Source: a virus
Direction: 5' to 3' (one strand)
Virus record (IMG/VR): IMGVR_UViG_3300007229_000046
Coordinates: 1-29,765 of that record
Length of the DNA stretch: 29,765 bases
Shown here in pieces: positions 8,131 through 14,366 of this stretch. The number at the start of each line of letters is the position of its first letter. Within the stretch, counting starts at the first letter, position 1. The notes under the pieces were generated by a model. That model saw nothing but the letters and a program-made list of their open reading frames with translations, was not told the origin of the DNA and made no database searches. A program made the translations under genes and the position numbers.

Positions 8131-8171
8131 TTTAAAATTTTTTAATTAGTTGTTTGTTTAAATGTTCTCCG

Positions 8172-8198
8172 TTTAAGGTTTGAGGTTCAAGGTTTAGG
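8172..8198. repeat. Short imperfect tandem repeat upstream of 8130
   Basis: Two near-identical units, TTTAAGGTTT and TTCAAGGTTT, lie head to tail about 14 bases apart in the leader of the gene at 7699-8130. They could be an operator or a leader element. The spacer has no reading frame of note. Confidence 0.45.
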
Positions 8199-8220
8199 TC
8201 TAATATATATATCACACGTT
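8199..8220 (-). promoter_or_regulatory. Candidate leftward promoter (AT box)
   Basis: On the minus strand the text reads GTGTGATATATATATTAG, about 70 bases ahead of the ATG at 8130. Similar ATATATAT boxes stand in other inter-operon gaps of this window (11781-11793, 12006-12021, 22217-22236), often following GTGT. The position after groES and before a virion-type gene suggests a separate late promoter. No host consensus is matched. Confidence 0.4.
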
Positions 8221-8231
8221 TAGTGAGGTAG

Positions 8232-8489
8232 TTACTCCACTAAAACAACGTCTCTTGCTCGAATCACTTGGTATACTGTATCTGCCCAAGTTATACCGTG
8301 TCCAGCATGTTTGTCGTAATATATAACATCTTTATCTTGTAGGCCTTCAACTAAGTTTCCAGTAGAAACTATAGTAGCCTTTACGTACCTATTGTCACTG
8401 TCTAGATCTTCTGTTAGAATTAAGCCTCCAACCTTTTTAGGTCCGACTTTCTCTATATCTACTACAATGTAGTCATTAATTGCTTTCAT
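8232..8489 (-). CDS. groES: Co-chaperonin GroES (Cpn10)
   Basis: GroES caps the GroEL cavity and triggers folding of enclosed protein. The 85-residue protein is about ten shorter than the bacterial norm. It has the N-terminal strand MKAINDYIVVDIE, a mobile loop (about 17-29) with GGLIL matching the hydrophobic IVL tripeptide that docks on GroEL, and a C-terminal half VIYYDKHAGHGITW...VIRARDVVLVE that matches the Cpn10 barrel. The roof loop is shortened. The start at 8489 overlaps the end of groEL by 14 bases, so the two are coupled. Gene order is groEL then groES, the reverse of the usual bacterial operon. Confidence 0.9.
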   Translation of the reverse strand: MKAINDYIVVDIEKVGPKKVGGLILTEDLDSDNRYVKATIVSTGNLVEGLQDKDVIYYDKHAGHGITWADTVYQVIRARDVVLVE

Positions 8490-10041
8490 CTGCTCTAGCG
8501 TTTGAGATTACACAATCAGCGGATATAATGGTAGACACTACAGAGCAAGCGTTTTTCAAAGCGGACTTAGTAACTAGAACTGGATCAATTATACCAGCTT
8601 CTACCATGTTTACAAATTCGCCTGAAACTACGTCCATACCCTCGCCTTCTTCTAACGTTATGTTGCAGATAAGCCCAGCGTTGTCTAGTATGACCTTGTA
8701 AGGAGCTCTTATGGCTCCAAACAGTATCTCTTCTCCCACCCCTTGGGGTGAAATTTTTTCAGAAGCGTTTAATAGCGCTACACCACCGCCAGGTACAATA
8801 CCTTCTTTTAATGCTGCTTTAGTTGCGTATATAGCGTCTTCAGCTCTATCTTTCTTTTCTTTAAGCTCTACCTTAGAGTTTGCGCCTACCTTGACAATAG
8901 CCACAGAACCTGATAAAGTAGCAACCCGCTCTTCTAGCTTCTTTTTAATAAAGCTATTCTTCTCTTCTTGAATCTTTTTAACTACAGAGTCAATCCTTTC
9001 CTCGATATCCTCTGTCATGCCTTCTAGCGTTATAACAGTATCACTTGCCGATGTTACAGCATACTGTGCTTCACCTAGGTATTCTGGCGTTATCATGTCT
9101 AGATCATCTCCTAGTGCTTCGTTTATAACTGTAGCGCCAGTGAGAACTGCAATATCTTCTGTAGCGTCGTTTTTAGTGGGTCCAAAGCCAGGTAGATCAA
9201 TAATGTTTACCTTAATGTTTCCTTTAACCTTGTTCATCATAAGAGCCGCTTTCACTTGCTGCGCTACAGGAGCGATAATCAGCAGCGCGCGGCCCTTCTT
9301 AATAACATGTTCTAGAACACCTTGAATCTTCCTCACGTTAGGTATCTCACTAGAAACAACTAGAACTAGAGGATTGTCTAGCTCTACTGTATTCTTCTCG
9401 GTATTAGTTATAAAGTGCTCGGACGTAATCCCACACTCTATTTTAACTCCATCTACTAGTTCAACGTACGTATCCTCTGTCTCGCTAGACTCCATAAGCA
9501 CGACACCACCTTTACCTACTTTTTCGTAAGCTTCCGCGATAGTTGTTCCCAGGCTAATGTCATTGTTGCAGCTAATAGAACTAACGTTGAATAGCATATC
9601 ACCCTCAACTTTAGTAGCAATTTGTTCGAGATACTTATTGATCTTTCCCAAGCCAGAAGCAATCCCGCTTTTAACGTCTCTAATAGATGCATTTTTATAG
9701 TTGTCTTTGTTTACCTCATTTAACAACGCCTCGGCAAGAACCGTAGCGGTTGTAGTTCCATCACCAGCTTCACGCACTGTGTTGCTGGCGGCTTCTTTTA
9801 TAAGTGTAGCACCTATGTTTTCAACGGGATCGTATAAGACTACGCTTTGGGCAACGGTTACTCCGTCTTTTGTGATCACCGGTTTACCGCGTCCATCTTC
9901 ATATATGACGCACTTTCCAGAAGCGCCAAGTGTGGATTTTACGGCTTTGGCCAGCTTGTGAACGCCGGTCATTATTTTATGCTTAGCTCCCTGACCAAAG
10001 TCTAATTGCTTGATCAGTTCGCTAGGAATGTTATACTCCAT
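8476..10041 (-). CDS. groEL: Chaperonin GroEL (Cpn60), phage-encoded
   Basis: GroEL is the ATP-driven double-ring folding chamber. The 521-residue protein covers the full family. Conserved sites are: STLGA (36-40, with Ala in place of the usual Pro of TLGP), TKDG (D59), GDGTTT (93-98), the catalytic-Asp region RAEDAIYATK (D402), PGGGVAL (417-423) and GIIDP (D486). The ATPase should therefore work. The apical domain is divergent: the segment corresponding to RGYLSPYF of E. coli reads CGITSEHF, which may change substrate or GroES binding. The C-terminal GGM repeat is absent. Placed among virion genes, it probably serves folding of capsid or tail proteins. Phage GroELs are known but rare, and with a partner groES rarer. 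Confidence 0.96.
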   Translation of the reverse strand: MEYNIPSELIKQLDFGQGAKHKIMTGVHKLAKAVKSTLGASGKCVIYEDGRGKPVITKDGVTVAQSVVLYDPVENIGATLIKEAASNTVREAGDGTTTATVLAEALLNEVNKDNYKNASIRDVKSGIASGLGKINKYLEQIATKVEGDMLFNVSSISCNNDISLGTTIAEAYEKVGKGGVVLMESSETEDTYVELVDGVKIECGITSEHFITNTEKNTVELDNPLVLVVSSEIPNVRKIQGVLEHVIKKGRALLIIAPVAQQVKAALMMNKVKGNIKVNIIDLPGFGPTKNDATEDIAVLTGATVINEALGDDLDMITPEYLGEAQYAVTSASDTVITLEGMTEDIEERIDSVVKKIQEEKNSFIKKKLEERVATLSGSVAIVKVGANSKVELKEKKDRAEDAIYATKAALKEGIVPGGGVALLNASEKISPQGVGEEILFGAIRAPYKVILDNAGLICNITLEEGEGMDVVSGEFVNMVEAGIIDPVLVTKSALKNACSVVSTIISADCVISNARADESN

Positions 10042-10073
10042 ATTATATTAAATTAAATTATAGTGGTTTGGTT

Positions 10074-10340
10074 TTATTTACTGGTCCTGCGGGCTTTTCT
10101 ATCGCCTCTTTTATCGTTGGTGTCCGCTCCTTGAGCGATGGGTTGGCTGGCTCTCTGGTCTTTAACGTCTGATCGGATTTCTTTCTTACGCTTGCGCTGG
10201 TACTTGTTGTACTCCTTTACTTCTTCGCGAGAACCTCCATGGTCTTTTAGAGACTTTCTCTCTTCACGGATATCCTGGCGCATTTCTTTTCTAGATCTAT
10301 CGCCATAGAATTTATCCATGCCTTTCATCTTGAATGCCAT
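10074..10340 (-). CDS. Basic helical protein with MAFKMKG tag
   Basis: The start is placed at 10340 (MAFKMKGMDKFYGD), since the longer frame from 10364 overlaps the upstream gene. 88 residues, about half charged, with a long Lys/Arg/Glu helix (RKEMRQDIREERKSLKDH, then VKEYNKYQRKRKKEIR) and a disordered basic tail. It could be a nucleic-acid-binding or scaffold-like protein. Unknown function. It precedes groEL by 32 bases. Confidence 0.65.
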   Translation of the reverse strand: MAFKMKGMDKFYGDRSRKEMRQDIREERKSLKDHGGSREEVKEYNKYQRKRKKEIRSDVKDQRASQPIAQGADTNDKRGDRKARRTSK

Positions 10341-10341
10341 G

Positions 10342-10560
10342 TTAGTTTTTCTTTTGGCGTACAATTTTACCGTTTTTCATGACGTAATCGTTGTCTACTA
10401 CGAATCCTTGAGCATCTACTTCTAGCTTACCTTTAGGATCTGCAATAGGAGCACCAGTGTCTACGTCTGAGTACTTGCCGTTTTCGTTTTTAATGCTTTG
10501 TCCAGCAATAGTTGTCTTTTTTCCTTTAGCAAAAGGTGCACCCTTCATCTTAAACGCCAT
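10342..10560 (-). CDS. Small basic protein with MAFKMKG tag
   Basis: 72 residues beginning MAFKMKGAPFAKGKKT. The remainder is Gly/Asp/Lys-rich with short turns (DVDTGAPIADPKGKLEVDAQG) and a basic end (KNGKIVRQKKN). No family recognised. Its stop is one base before the next gene's ATG, the same spacing as for the other tagged gene at 6282. Confidence 0.65.
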   Translation of the reverse strand: MAFKMKGAPFAKGKKTTIAGQSIKNENGKYSDVDTGAPIADPKGKLEVDAQGFVVDNDYVMKNGKIVRQKKN

Positions 10561-10565
10561 AATTT

Positions 10566-10862
10566 TTATTTTTTAAAAGTTTTGACCACTTTTGGTCCGC
10601 TAATTGTGTCTAGTTTTTTAGCAAAATACTCAATGCTTCCGTCAATAGCGGATTCTGCGCCATCTAAAGACTCTCTACGTGTCACGGAGTGCCACTTTTC
10701 GCCTTCTTCTGGGTTAGATACCTCGGTTTGGTAAAAACCGTTGGGTAATTGAGTAATTCGCCAGTGGCCTTTGTCGGCCATATGCTTCCATTGCCCGATT
10801 TCTTTATCGTTAGGCTTCGATGCGTACGCTGTAGACGTACTGTTGTAGTATAAATAGGTCAT
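10566..10862 (-). CDS. Hypothetical 98-residue protein
   Basis: Contains a Trp-rich centre (GQWKHMADKGHWRITQLPNG, then EKWHSVTRRESLDGAESAID) and a C-terminal helix EYFAKKLD. The pattern suggests a small alpha/beta fold. It does not carry the MAFKMKG start. No family is recognised; a minor virion protein or accessory factor is possible. Confidence 0.6.
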   Translation of the reverse strand: MTYLYYNSTSTAYASKPNDKEIGQWKHMADKGHWRITQLPNGFYQTEVSNPEEGEKWHSVTRRESLDGAESAIDGSIEYFAKKLDTISGPKVVKTFKK

Positions 10863-10891
10863 TTTCTTTGGTTTTATGACTGTTTATGGTA

Positions 10892-10906
10892 TAGGGACTT
10901 TCCCTA
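10892..10906. other. Short perfect hairpin between leftward genes
   Basis: TAGGGA-CTT-TCCCTA, a six-base stem with a three-base loop, in the 57-base gap between the genes at 10566-10862 and 10920-11282. No T-run follows on either strand, so it is not a classic terminator; it may be an RNA processing or operator site. Confidence 0.35.
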
Positions 10907-10919
10907 CGTTAGTTTATTA

Positions 10920-11282
10920 TTATCCTTTAGTCCAGTAGGCATATTCTAAGATGCAGCTTGCCGTGTCGGCTCTAGCTTCTAAACCAGCTCCATCGTTTAT
11001 GGGGAAAAAAGCAAACTCTCCAGGGCTTAATCTGGCATACTGTACGCTCGCTGTAGTTTGAAGTATGACGAAGTTTGTCGTGTCTATGTTTTTAGCATAG
11101 AAATACTTTACTCCACTAATAGCCTCATCTACCAGCTCTTGATTATCGGATGTTGTTATAGTGACCCTTGATATGCCGATCGCTGGGATGGTCACAGTTA
11201 ACGAGTCAGTTACTGATAGGTTTAAAGCCTCGCTTGTTGCGTCTGAACTTGTCAGCGTCAATGTTGGTACTAGTGTTGCCAT
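10920..11282 (-). CDS. Beta-rich probable virion protein
   Basis: 120 residues, Thr/Ser/Ala-rich with alternating hydrophobic strands (SLTVTIPAIGISRVTITTS, VKYFYAKNIDTTNFVILQT), then LSPGEFAFFPIND, and a C-terminal YAYWTKG. The LSPGEFAFFPI stretch resembles head-decoration or tail-fibre proteins that report a value to a beta barrel. Structural role is an inference from composition and location. Confidence 0.6.
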   Translation of the reverse strand: MATLVPTLTLTSSDATSEALNLSVTDSLTVTIPAIGISRVTITTSDNQELVDEAISGVKYFYAKNIDTTNFVILQTTASVQYARLSPGEFAFFPINDGAGLEARADTASCILEYAYWTKG

Positions 11283-11285
11283 CGT

Positions 11286-11762
11286 TTAGAGATTTCTTTT
11301 TCGGTCTTCCTTTTTACGCTCTGAAGCTGTCAAACTAGCCCGTCGCTTTCGTTCCGCCAAAGCAGCGGCTTTATTTTTATTCCTTTCATCCCGCCCTGCC
11401 TGATTCGCGTTCGTTCTGGCACGTGCTTTAGCTTGAGATGCTACGTCAGCTCCCGTGACATCTCTATCACGCATCGCATTAGCAGAAGCCTCGTTGGAGG
11501 CCATTTCAGTTGCGGTTTTTTCTCTAACCGCCTGGCGCTCGTCATCTGACATGTCGTTGTACCCAGACCCGACACGGACGCCGCGCAGTGCTTCAGCGTC
11601 TTTATTCTTAATGACCGTTGGGTCTATATCGCTCCCTGTGCCCATAGCGCCAAGCCCCTTCAACAACTCATTTGTAGCGCCTGGAACTGGTTTTCCATCC
11701 TTCATCGGACTGCCAATGCCGTAGTTACGGTACATCGGTGTTCCCTTCATTTTAAATGCCAT
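11286..11762 (-). CDS. MAFKMKG-tagged Arg/Lys-rich protein, first leftward gene
   Basis: 158 residues starting MAFKMKGTPMYRNYGIGSPMK. It has two SPM/TPM-type motifs near the start, then a helical Ala/Arg/Asp-rich region and a strongly basic end (KAAALAERKRRASLTASERK). It is the first gene of the leftward block and begins directly beside the divergent control region, 20 bases from an AT box. Function unknown; similar starts in marine phage proteins are ones I recall without an assigned role. Confidence 0.65.
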   Translation of the reverse strand: MAFKMKGTPMYRNYGIGSPMKDGKPVPGATNELLKGLGAMGTGSDIDPTVIKNKDAEALRGVRVGSGYNDMSDDERQAVREKTATEMASNEASANAMRDRDVTGADVASQAKARARTNANQAGRDERNKNKAAALAERKRRASLTASERKKEDRKRNL

Positions 11763-11780
11763 GATAGGTATTTATTTAGT

Positions 11781-11793
11781 GTGTGTATATATA
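11781..11793 (-). promoter_or_regulatory. Candidate leftward promoter (AT box)
   Basis: On the minus strand, CTATATATACAC is followed about 20 bases later by the ATG at 11762, with an A/T-rich leader between. It resembles the AT boxes at 8202-8212 and 22224-22235. Confidence 0.4.
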
Positions 11794-11831
11794 GTTGAAT
11801 AGTTACACGGTATACAAGTAATTTAAAAACA

Positions 11832-11875
11832 GTGACATAAGCCTGTTACTATCTGGCTTATCTAGCTAGTGTCAC
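11832..11875. repeat. Nested inverted repeat, candidate operator
   Basis: GTGAC then ATAAGCC (11832-11843), an 11-base loop, then GGCTTAT (11855-11861), a short spacer and GTCAC (11871-11875). The left arm and the loop start, 11832-11850, are the exact reverse complement of 20480-20498 at the start of the helix-turn-helix gene, which supports a protein-binding site. Confidence 0.55.
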
Positions 11876-11922
11876 ACTTAGCCCCGAAAAAAAATTACTA
11901 TAAATTTAGAGAGTTTGTGTAG

Positions 11923-11950
11923 CCCCCTCCCCCTGCCCCTCCCCCCTCCC
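11923..11950 (-). other. G-quadruplex-capable tract (G-rich on minus strand)
   Basis: Five C-runs of 5, 5, 4, 6 and 3 bases, separated by one or two bases, lie on the plus strand; the minus strand therefore has five G-runs and meets the usual G-quadruplex pattern. It stands out sharply from the A/T-rich surroundings. Confidence 0.7.
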
Positions 11951-11992
11951 AGGGAAAGTCGCTACTTTTAGGGCCCCCCGTCACGACATAAC

Positions 11993-12014
11993 TACGACGT
12001 CGCGTAGATAATAT
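11993..12014 (+). promoter_or_regulatory. Two-block element, copy 1
   Basis: TACGA, eight bases, AGATAATAT; it merges with an ATATATAT box and lies 24 bases ahead of the first rightward ATG at 12039. The final base differs from the consensus A. Confidence 0.55.
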
Positions 12015-12038
12015 ATATATAACAAACAAACAAACAAC

Positions 12039-12254
12039 ATGAACAACAACGATACCGAAAGAAATTTCTACACCAATTATCTCTGCTCATTCTACACGCA
12101 TGATCAACTCGATAAGTACTGCACTGCTACACTGTCAATAATGTACAAATCAATTCGAGGCCCATTCATCAACGAGCCTAATCCATTCTCCAACGTGTAC
12201 ACATGTCCAGCCACTGGCCAGCAACACAAAGGAAATACGAACCATAACGGATAA
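12039..12254 (+). CDS. Hypothetical early protein, 71 residues
   Basis: First rightward gene. It starts after an A/C-rich leader (ACAAACAAACAAACAAC) and has an N-terminal Asn/Asp cluster, several Tyr and Cys residues and CPATGQQHKG near the end. No family recognised. Small, unrelated early proteins at the start of a phage early region often act on host functions, which is a general expectation and not shown here. Confidence 0.6.
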   Translation: MNNNDTERNFYTNYLCSFYTHDQLDKYCTATLSIMYKSIRGPFINEPNPFSNVYTCPATGQQHKGNTNHNG

Positions 12255-12257
12255 TAA
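12236..12257 (+). promoter_or_regulatory. Two-block element, copy 2
   Basis: TACGA, eight bases, GGATAATAA, ending four bases before the ATG at 12262. It overlaps the end of the preceding coding region. Confidence 0.6.
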
Positions 12258-12261
12258 AGAT

Positions 12262-12393
12262 ATGAATAACAACATCCAACTACTGATGAGATCACCACTC
12301 GTCTCGCTGATCAAGCATTTCCTTTGGTGTATGGTATATGTGGCAGTATTGCTAACATTCCTCGCGGCAGCGTGTCATCTTCACGATATGTAA
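12262..12393 (+). CDS. Small single-span membrane protein
   Basis: 43 residues. After a short polar N-terminus and a basic turn (SLIKH) comes one membrane segment, about residues 20-37 (FLWCMVYVAVLLTFLAAA), and a short tail CHLHDM. Its start is set by the two-block element four bases upstream. Unknown role; it may act on the host envelope early in infection. Confidence 0.6.
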   Translation: MNNNIQLLMRSPLVSLIKHFLWCMVYVAVLLTFLAAACHLHDM

Positions 12394-12500
12394 GTCAAGT
12401 AACTTTCAACTTAAAATGAAAGTACACTTTGAGAGAGTGCGGAGTAACTCTTCTAAATAATACTCAACTAAACAAGTGTGCTACTTTTGCACAACATAAA

Positions 12501-12522
12501 TACGAAACCCAATAGATAATAA
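12501..12522 (+). promoter_or_regulatory. Two-block element, copy 3
   Basis: TACGA, eight bases, AGATAATAA, 26 bases before the ATG at 12549. The gap 12394-12548 that holds it also contains a small hairpin (TGTGC...GCACA around 12477-12494) and no gene. Confidence 0.6.
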
Positions 12523-12548
12523 GTCTATAACAATTTAAATCTTTTACA

Positions 12549-12779
12549 ATGTCAAATGTAATCCAATCAAAGCGCTTTGTCGTGCGCCAATCACTAATCG
12601 GCAAGAATCAAGTTATCGAGGTAACTTTCAAGAGTGGCAACACTGTAACTTATAACCACGATGTCGCTTTCGAGATCATGAAAGATAAGCTAGAAACTCT
12701 GCCATGCTGGTTAAAGTTCAAAAGCTACACTGCTAGCGGCAATATTCCAAAAGTGTTGCGCGACCAAAAGTTAGTGTAA
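12549..12779 (+). CDS. Hypothetical early protein, 76 residues
   Basis: Basic protein with beta-strand pattern in the first half (RFVVRQSLIGKNQVIEVTFKSGNTVTYNHD) and a helix (VAFEIMKDKLETLPCWLKF) in the second. Family not recognised. It precedes a long non-coding stretch with a tRNA-like element. Confidence 0.65.
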   Translation: MSNVIQSKRFVVRQSLIGKNQVIEVTFKSGNTVTYNHDVAFEIMKDKLETLPCWLKFKSYTASGNIPKVLRDQKLV

Positions 12780-12854
12780 CCACTCTTCTTAACTGCAGTC
12801 GGTGTTGAGCAATCGCCTTAACGACTATAAATAATATGAGCATGCGATTAACAT

Positions 12855-12988
12855 ACACCTCCTCATGGGAGAGGCGTGTGAATGATTAAAAGGGTAAAAC
12901 GCAGTAAGGTTGTTTCTCTGCAGACAGCAGCCTGACCTGCAGCCGGTTTTAACGTCACGCGACGAAGGTTCGACTCCTTCGGGGTGTA
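12855..12988 (+). ncRNA. tRNA-like element with enlarged middle
   Basis: The 3' part is clear: T arm GAAGG-TTCGACT-CCTTC at 12964-12980 and acceptor strand GGGGTGT at 12981-12987. The only upstream partner for the acceptor is ACACCTC at 12855-12861 (six Watson-Crick pairs and one wobble). Just after it, CATG/CGTG (12864-12867 with 12875-12878) can form a D-like stem. Between the D-like stem and the T arm lie about 85 bases in place of an anticodon arm, containing two CTGCAG palindromes. No standard anticodon arm could be found. It may be a degenerate tRNA or a tRNA-like RNA with an inserted domain. The surrounding gap 12780-12990 holds nothing else. Confidence 0.45.
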
Positions 12989-12990
12989 CT

Positions 12991-13167
12991 ATGGATATAA
13001 GTTTAATAATACTAGCTCTTGAAACTCTGCAAGAGCAAGTCAGTGACGCGATGTCAGTTGACGAACAAGCAGAAGACAGAGATAGATTTAACCGCATCAA
13101 GCGCGAGATCGAGCTATTTAAAGCAGAGCAAATCATTGCTATGTTCACAAACAAAACACGAGAGTAA
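12991..13167 (+). CDS. Hypothetical helical protein, 58 residues
   Basis: Starts at 12991 (MDISLIILALE); an in-frame extension upstream to 12910 would be translation of the tRNA-like element and is rejected. The protein is one long acidic/basic helix (LETLQEQVSDAMSVDEQAED, then RFNRIKREIELFKAEQ). Unknown function. Confidence 0.6.
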   Translation: MDISLIILALETLQEQVSDAMSVDEQAEDRDRFNRIKREIELFKAEQIIAMFTNKTRE

Positions 13168-13178
13168 GCAGATAATAA
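13157..13178 (+). promoter_or_regulatory. Two-block element, copy 4
   Basis: CACGA, eight bases, AGATAATAA, ending four bases before the ATG at 13183; its first block lies in the end of the preceding gene. Confidence 0.6.
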
Positions 13179-13182
13179 AGAT

Positions 13183-13458
13183 ATGAAACAAAGTAATGAA
13201 TTTAAGACAAACTTCTGGTGCGGCGTAACAGCAGAGTACAAGAAGCAAAGCGATGGCTGGTGGTCAGTACACTGCCGCGATGCAAATGGTGGCAACGAAG
13301 GCCGATGGTTCAAGCATCTTACCGAATGCGAAGAGTTCACGGCAGAGTTCAAGCTGCCTGAGAATATCGCTAAACGTAAGCGTTCGCTTGACTTATTCAG
13401 CAATTACGTTATGTCTTCAACTCGTAACTATAAAGGATATCGTGATGGCCTTGACTAA
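13183..13458 (+). CDS. Hypothetical early protein, 91 residues
   Basis: Aromatic-rich first half (NFWCGVTAEYKKQSDGWWSV) and a charged second half ending YRDGLD. No family recognised. It sits directly behind a two-block element. Confidence 0.65.
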   Translation: MKQSNEFKTNFWCGVTAEYKKQSDGWWSVHCRDANGGNEGRWFKHLTECEEFTAEFKLPENIAKRKRSLDLFSNYVMSSTRNYKGYRDGLD

Positions 13459-13591
13459 ACAACAGCAGCAAATCAGGTGTCAAATAGTATTAGACGACTT
13501 GTTAATGGTTGAGTTCGACGACTTCATGTACGGACTCGACAAGAAAAACGGCCTTATGCCATCACATGAATATAACACTAAAGTAAAGTAA
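13445..13591 (+). CDS. Hypothetical early protein, 48 residues
   Basis: Start at 13445 (MALTKQQQQIR), overlapping the previous stop by 14 bases; a longer frame from 13253 overlaps that gene almost fully and is rejected. Helical, acidic, with VLDDLLMVEFDDFMYGL. Unknown. Confidence 0.6.
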   Translation: MALTKQQQQIRCQIVLDDLLMVEFDDFMYGLDKKNGLMPSHEYNTKVK

Positions 13592-13592
13592 T

Positions 13593-13838
13593 ATGACACA
13601 AGATAAAGAGTGGTATTTAGTCCACGATCTCGCAGCAGCGATTAACAAAGGCAATAAAATGGCGTGCTTACGCATTAACGGAGGTAAAGACTCGACTAAC
13701 TTCACAGGTTTTGACATCCAAGTGAAAATGCCTATCGCTGGAACGTGGAACTGCGCTTACGATGCTGCTAAGTACTTACTAAACGACGTGCGATCTAGCT
13801 TCAGCACGACTACTATTGAATACTCATCTTCTTGGTAG
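13593..13838 (+). CDS. Hypothetical early protein, 81 residues
   Basis: Small alpha/beta protein (WYLVHDLAAAINKGNKMACLRINGG, then DAAKYLLNDVRSSFSTTTIEYSS). It starts one base after the previous stop, so it is probably co-translated. No family recognised. Confidence 0.65.
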   Translation: MTQDKEWYLVHDLAAAINKGNKMACLRINGGKDSTNFTGFDIQVKMPIAGTWNCAYDAAKYLLNDVRSSFSTTTIEYSSSW

Positions 13839-13851
13839 ATTACAAAATAAA

Positions 13852-13873
13852 CACGATAACTAACAGATAATAA
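13852..13873 (+). promoter_or_regulatory. Two-block element, copy 5
   Basis: CACGA, eight bases, AGATAATAA, preceded by ACAAAATAAA; the ATG at 13878 follows after four bases. Confidence 0.6.
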
Positions 13874-13877
13874 AGAC

Positions 13878-13973
13878 ATGAAACAATTCTTCTACAACAA
13901 CGCAGTGCCATTCGTGCTGCTCACGCACACTACTTTCGTAGTAACAGTATGCATAACCGCTATAACACAGTAA
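13878..13973 (+). CDS. Small membrane peptide, 31 residues
   Basis: A reading frame set by a two-block element four bases upstream. It has one hydrophobic segment (about residues 9-29: AVPFVLLTHTTFVVTVCITA). Too short for most gene finders; unknown role. Confidence 0.5.
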   Translation: MKQFFYNNAVPFVLLTHTTFVVTVCITAITQ

Positions 13974-13977
13974 TAAT

Positions 13978-14127
13978 ATGGACTATAAAACAATGTTCGA
14001 TCTTGCCATGGAGCAAAACGATTACCTTCTCAACGAACTAGAGTATAGCGAGGTAAAAGTAGAAAGTTTAGAAAGACAAATCAGAGAGTCACGCGACTTT
14101 CAAGAAGCACTCACATCTCTACTATGA
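13978..14127 (+). CDS. Hypothetical coiled-coil protein, 49 residues
   Basis: Acidic and helical (MDYKTMFDLAMEQNDYLLN, then EVKVESLERQIRESRDF). Its TGA overlaps the next ATG by four bases (ATGA), which supports it as a real gene. Confidence 0.6.
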   Translation: MDYKTMFDLAMEQNDYLLNELEYSEVKVESLERQIRESRDFQEALTSLL

Positions 14128-14366
14128 CTAATATCACAAACGAGCAGCATGAATTGCCAGGCGACGTCAAGTGGTACTACGTAACACTGTTAGATTTTAC
14201 TACAGGCGACGTATTTCACTACAAAATCACGGAAGATCAAGTAATGCTAACCGACACCGATGGCGTAAGACACGCGCTCGACCAAATCCACCGACAAAAC
14301 CACAGGTATGAGTTTATGCTACACGAGCAACCTCATCCTACTTACACAGAAATACTACAACTATGA
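14124..14366 (+). CDS. Hypothetical early protein, 80 residues
   Basis: Beta-rich start (VKWYYVTLLDFTTGDVFHYKI) followed by a helix and a His-rich tail (HRYEFMLHEQPHPTYTE). Coupled to both neighbours by four-base overlaps. Family not recognised. Confidence 0.65.
   Translation: MTNITNEQHELPGDVKWYYVTLLDFTTGDVFHYKITEDQVMLTDTDGVRHALDQIHRQNHRYEFMLHEQPHPTYTEILQL

Larger units (their letters stand above)
11763..12038. promoter_or_regulatory. Divergent control region, candidate origin
   Basis: This gap separates all leftward from all rightward genes. It has no convincing gene. It contains: a leftward AT box (11781-11793); a nested inverted repeat (11832-11875); an A-run; a C-rich tract (11923-11950); a GGGCCCCCC step (11971-11979); and a rightward two-block element plus AT box (11993-12021). 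Such a divergent, structured region is a natural place for early and late promoters and possibly for a replication origin. Confidence 0.6.

Noticed and set aside
8480-9961. Open frames on the plus strand opposite groEL
   Set aside because: They mirror groEL codon structure and show no independent start context or protein-like features.
10914-10922. GGATAATAA on the minus strand as another two-block element
   Set aside because: The first block (ACGA eight bases upstream) is missing and the bases are the end of the coding region at 10920.
12964-12988. tRNA 3' end as a phage attachment site (attP)
   Set aside because: No integrase or lysogeny genes are visible, and an upstream acceptor partner exists, so a tRNA-like RNA is the simpler reading.
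12910-12990. In-frame N-terminal extension of the gene at 12991
   Set aside because: It would translate the tRNA-like T arm and acceptor; the ATG at 12991 directly follows this element and gives a normal small protein.
12825-13403. Minus-strand open frame of 192 codons
   Set aside because: It contains GVEPSSRD-type text, a usual artefact of reading tRNA sequence backward, and lies opposite several coupled rightward genes.
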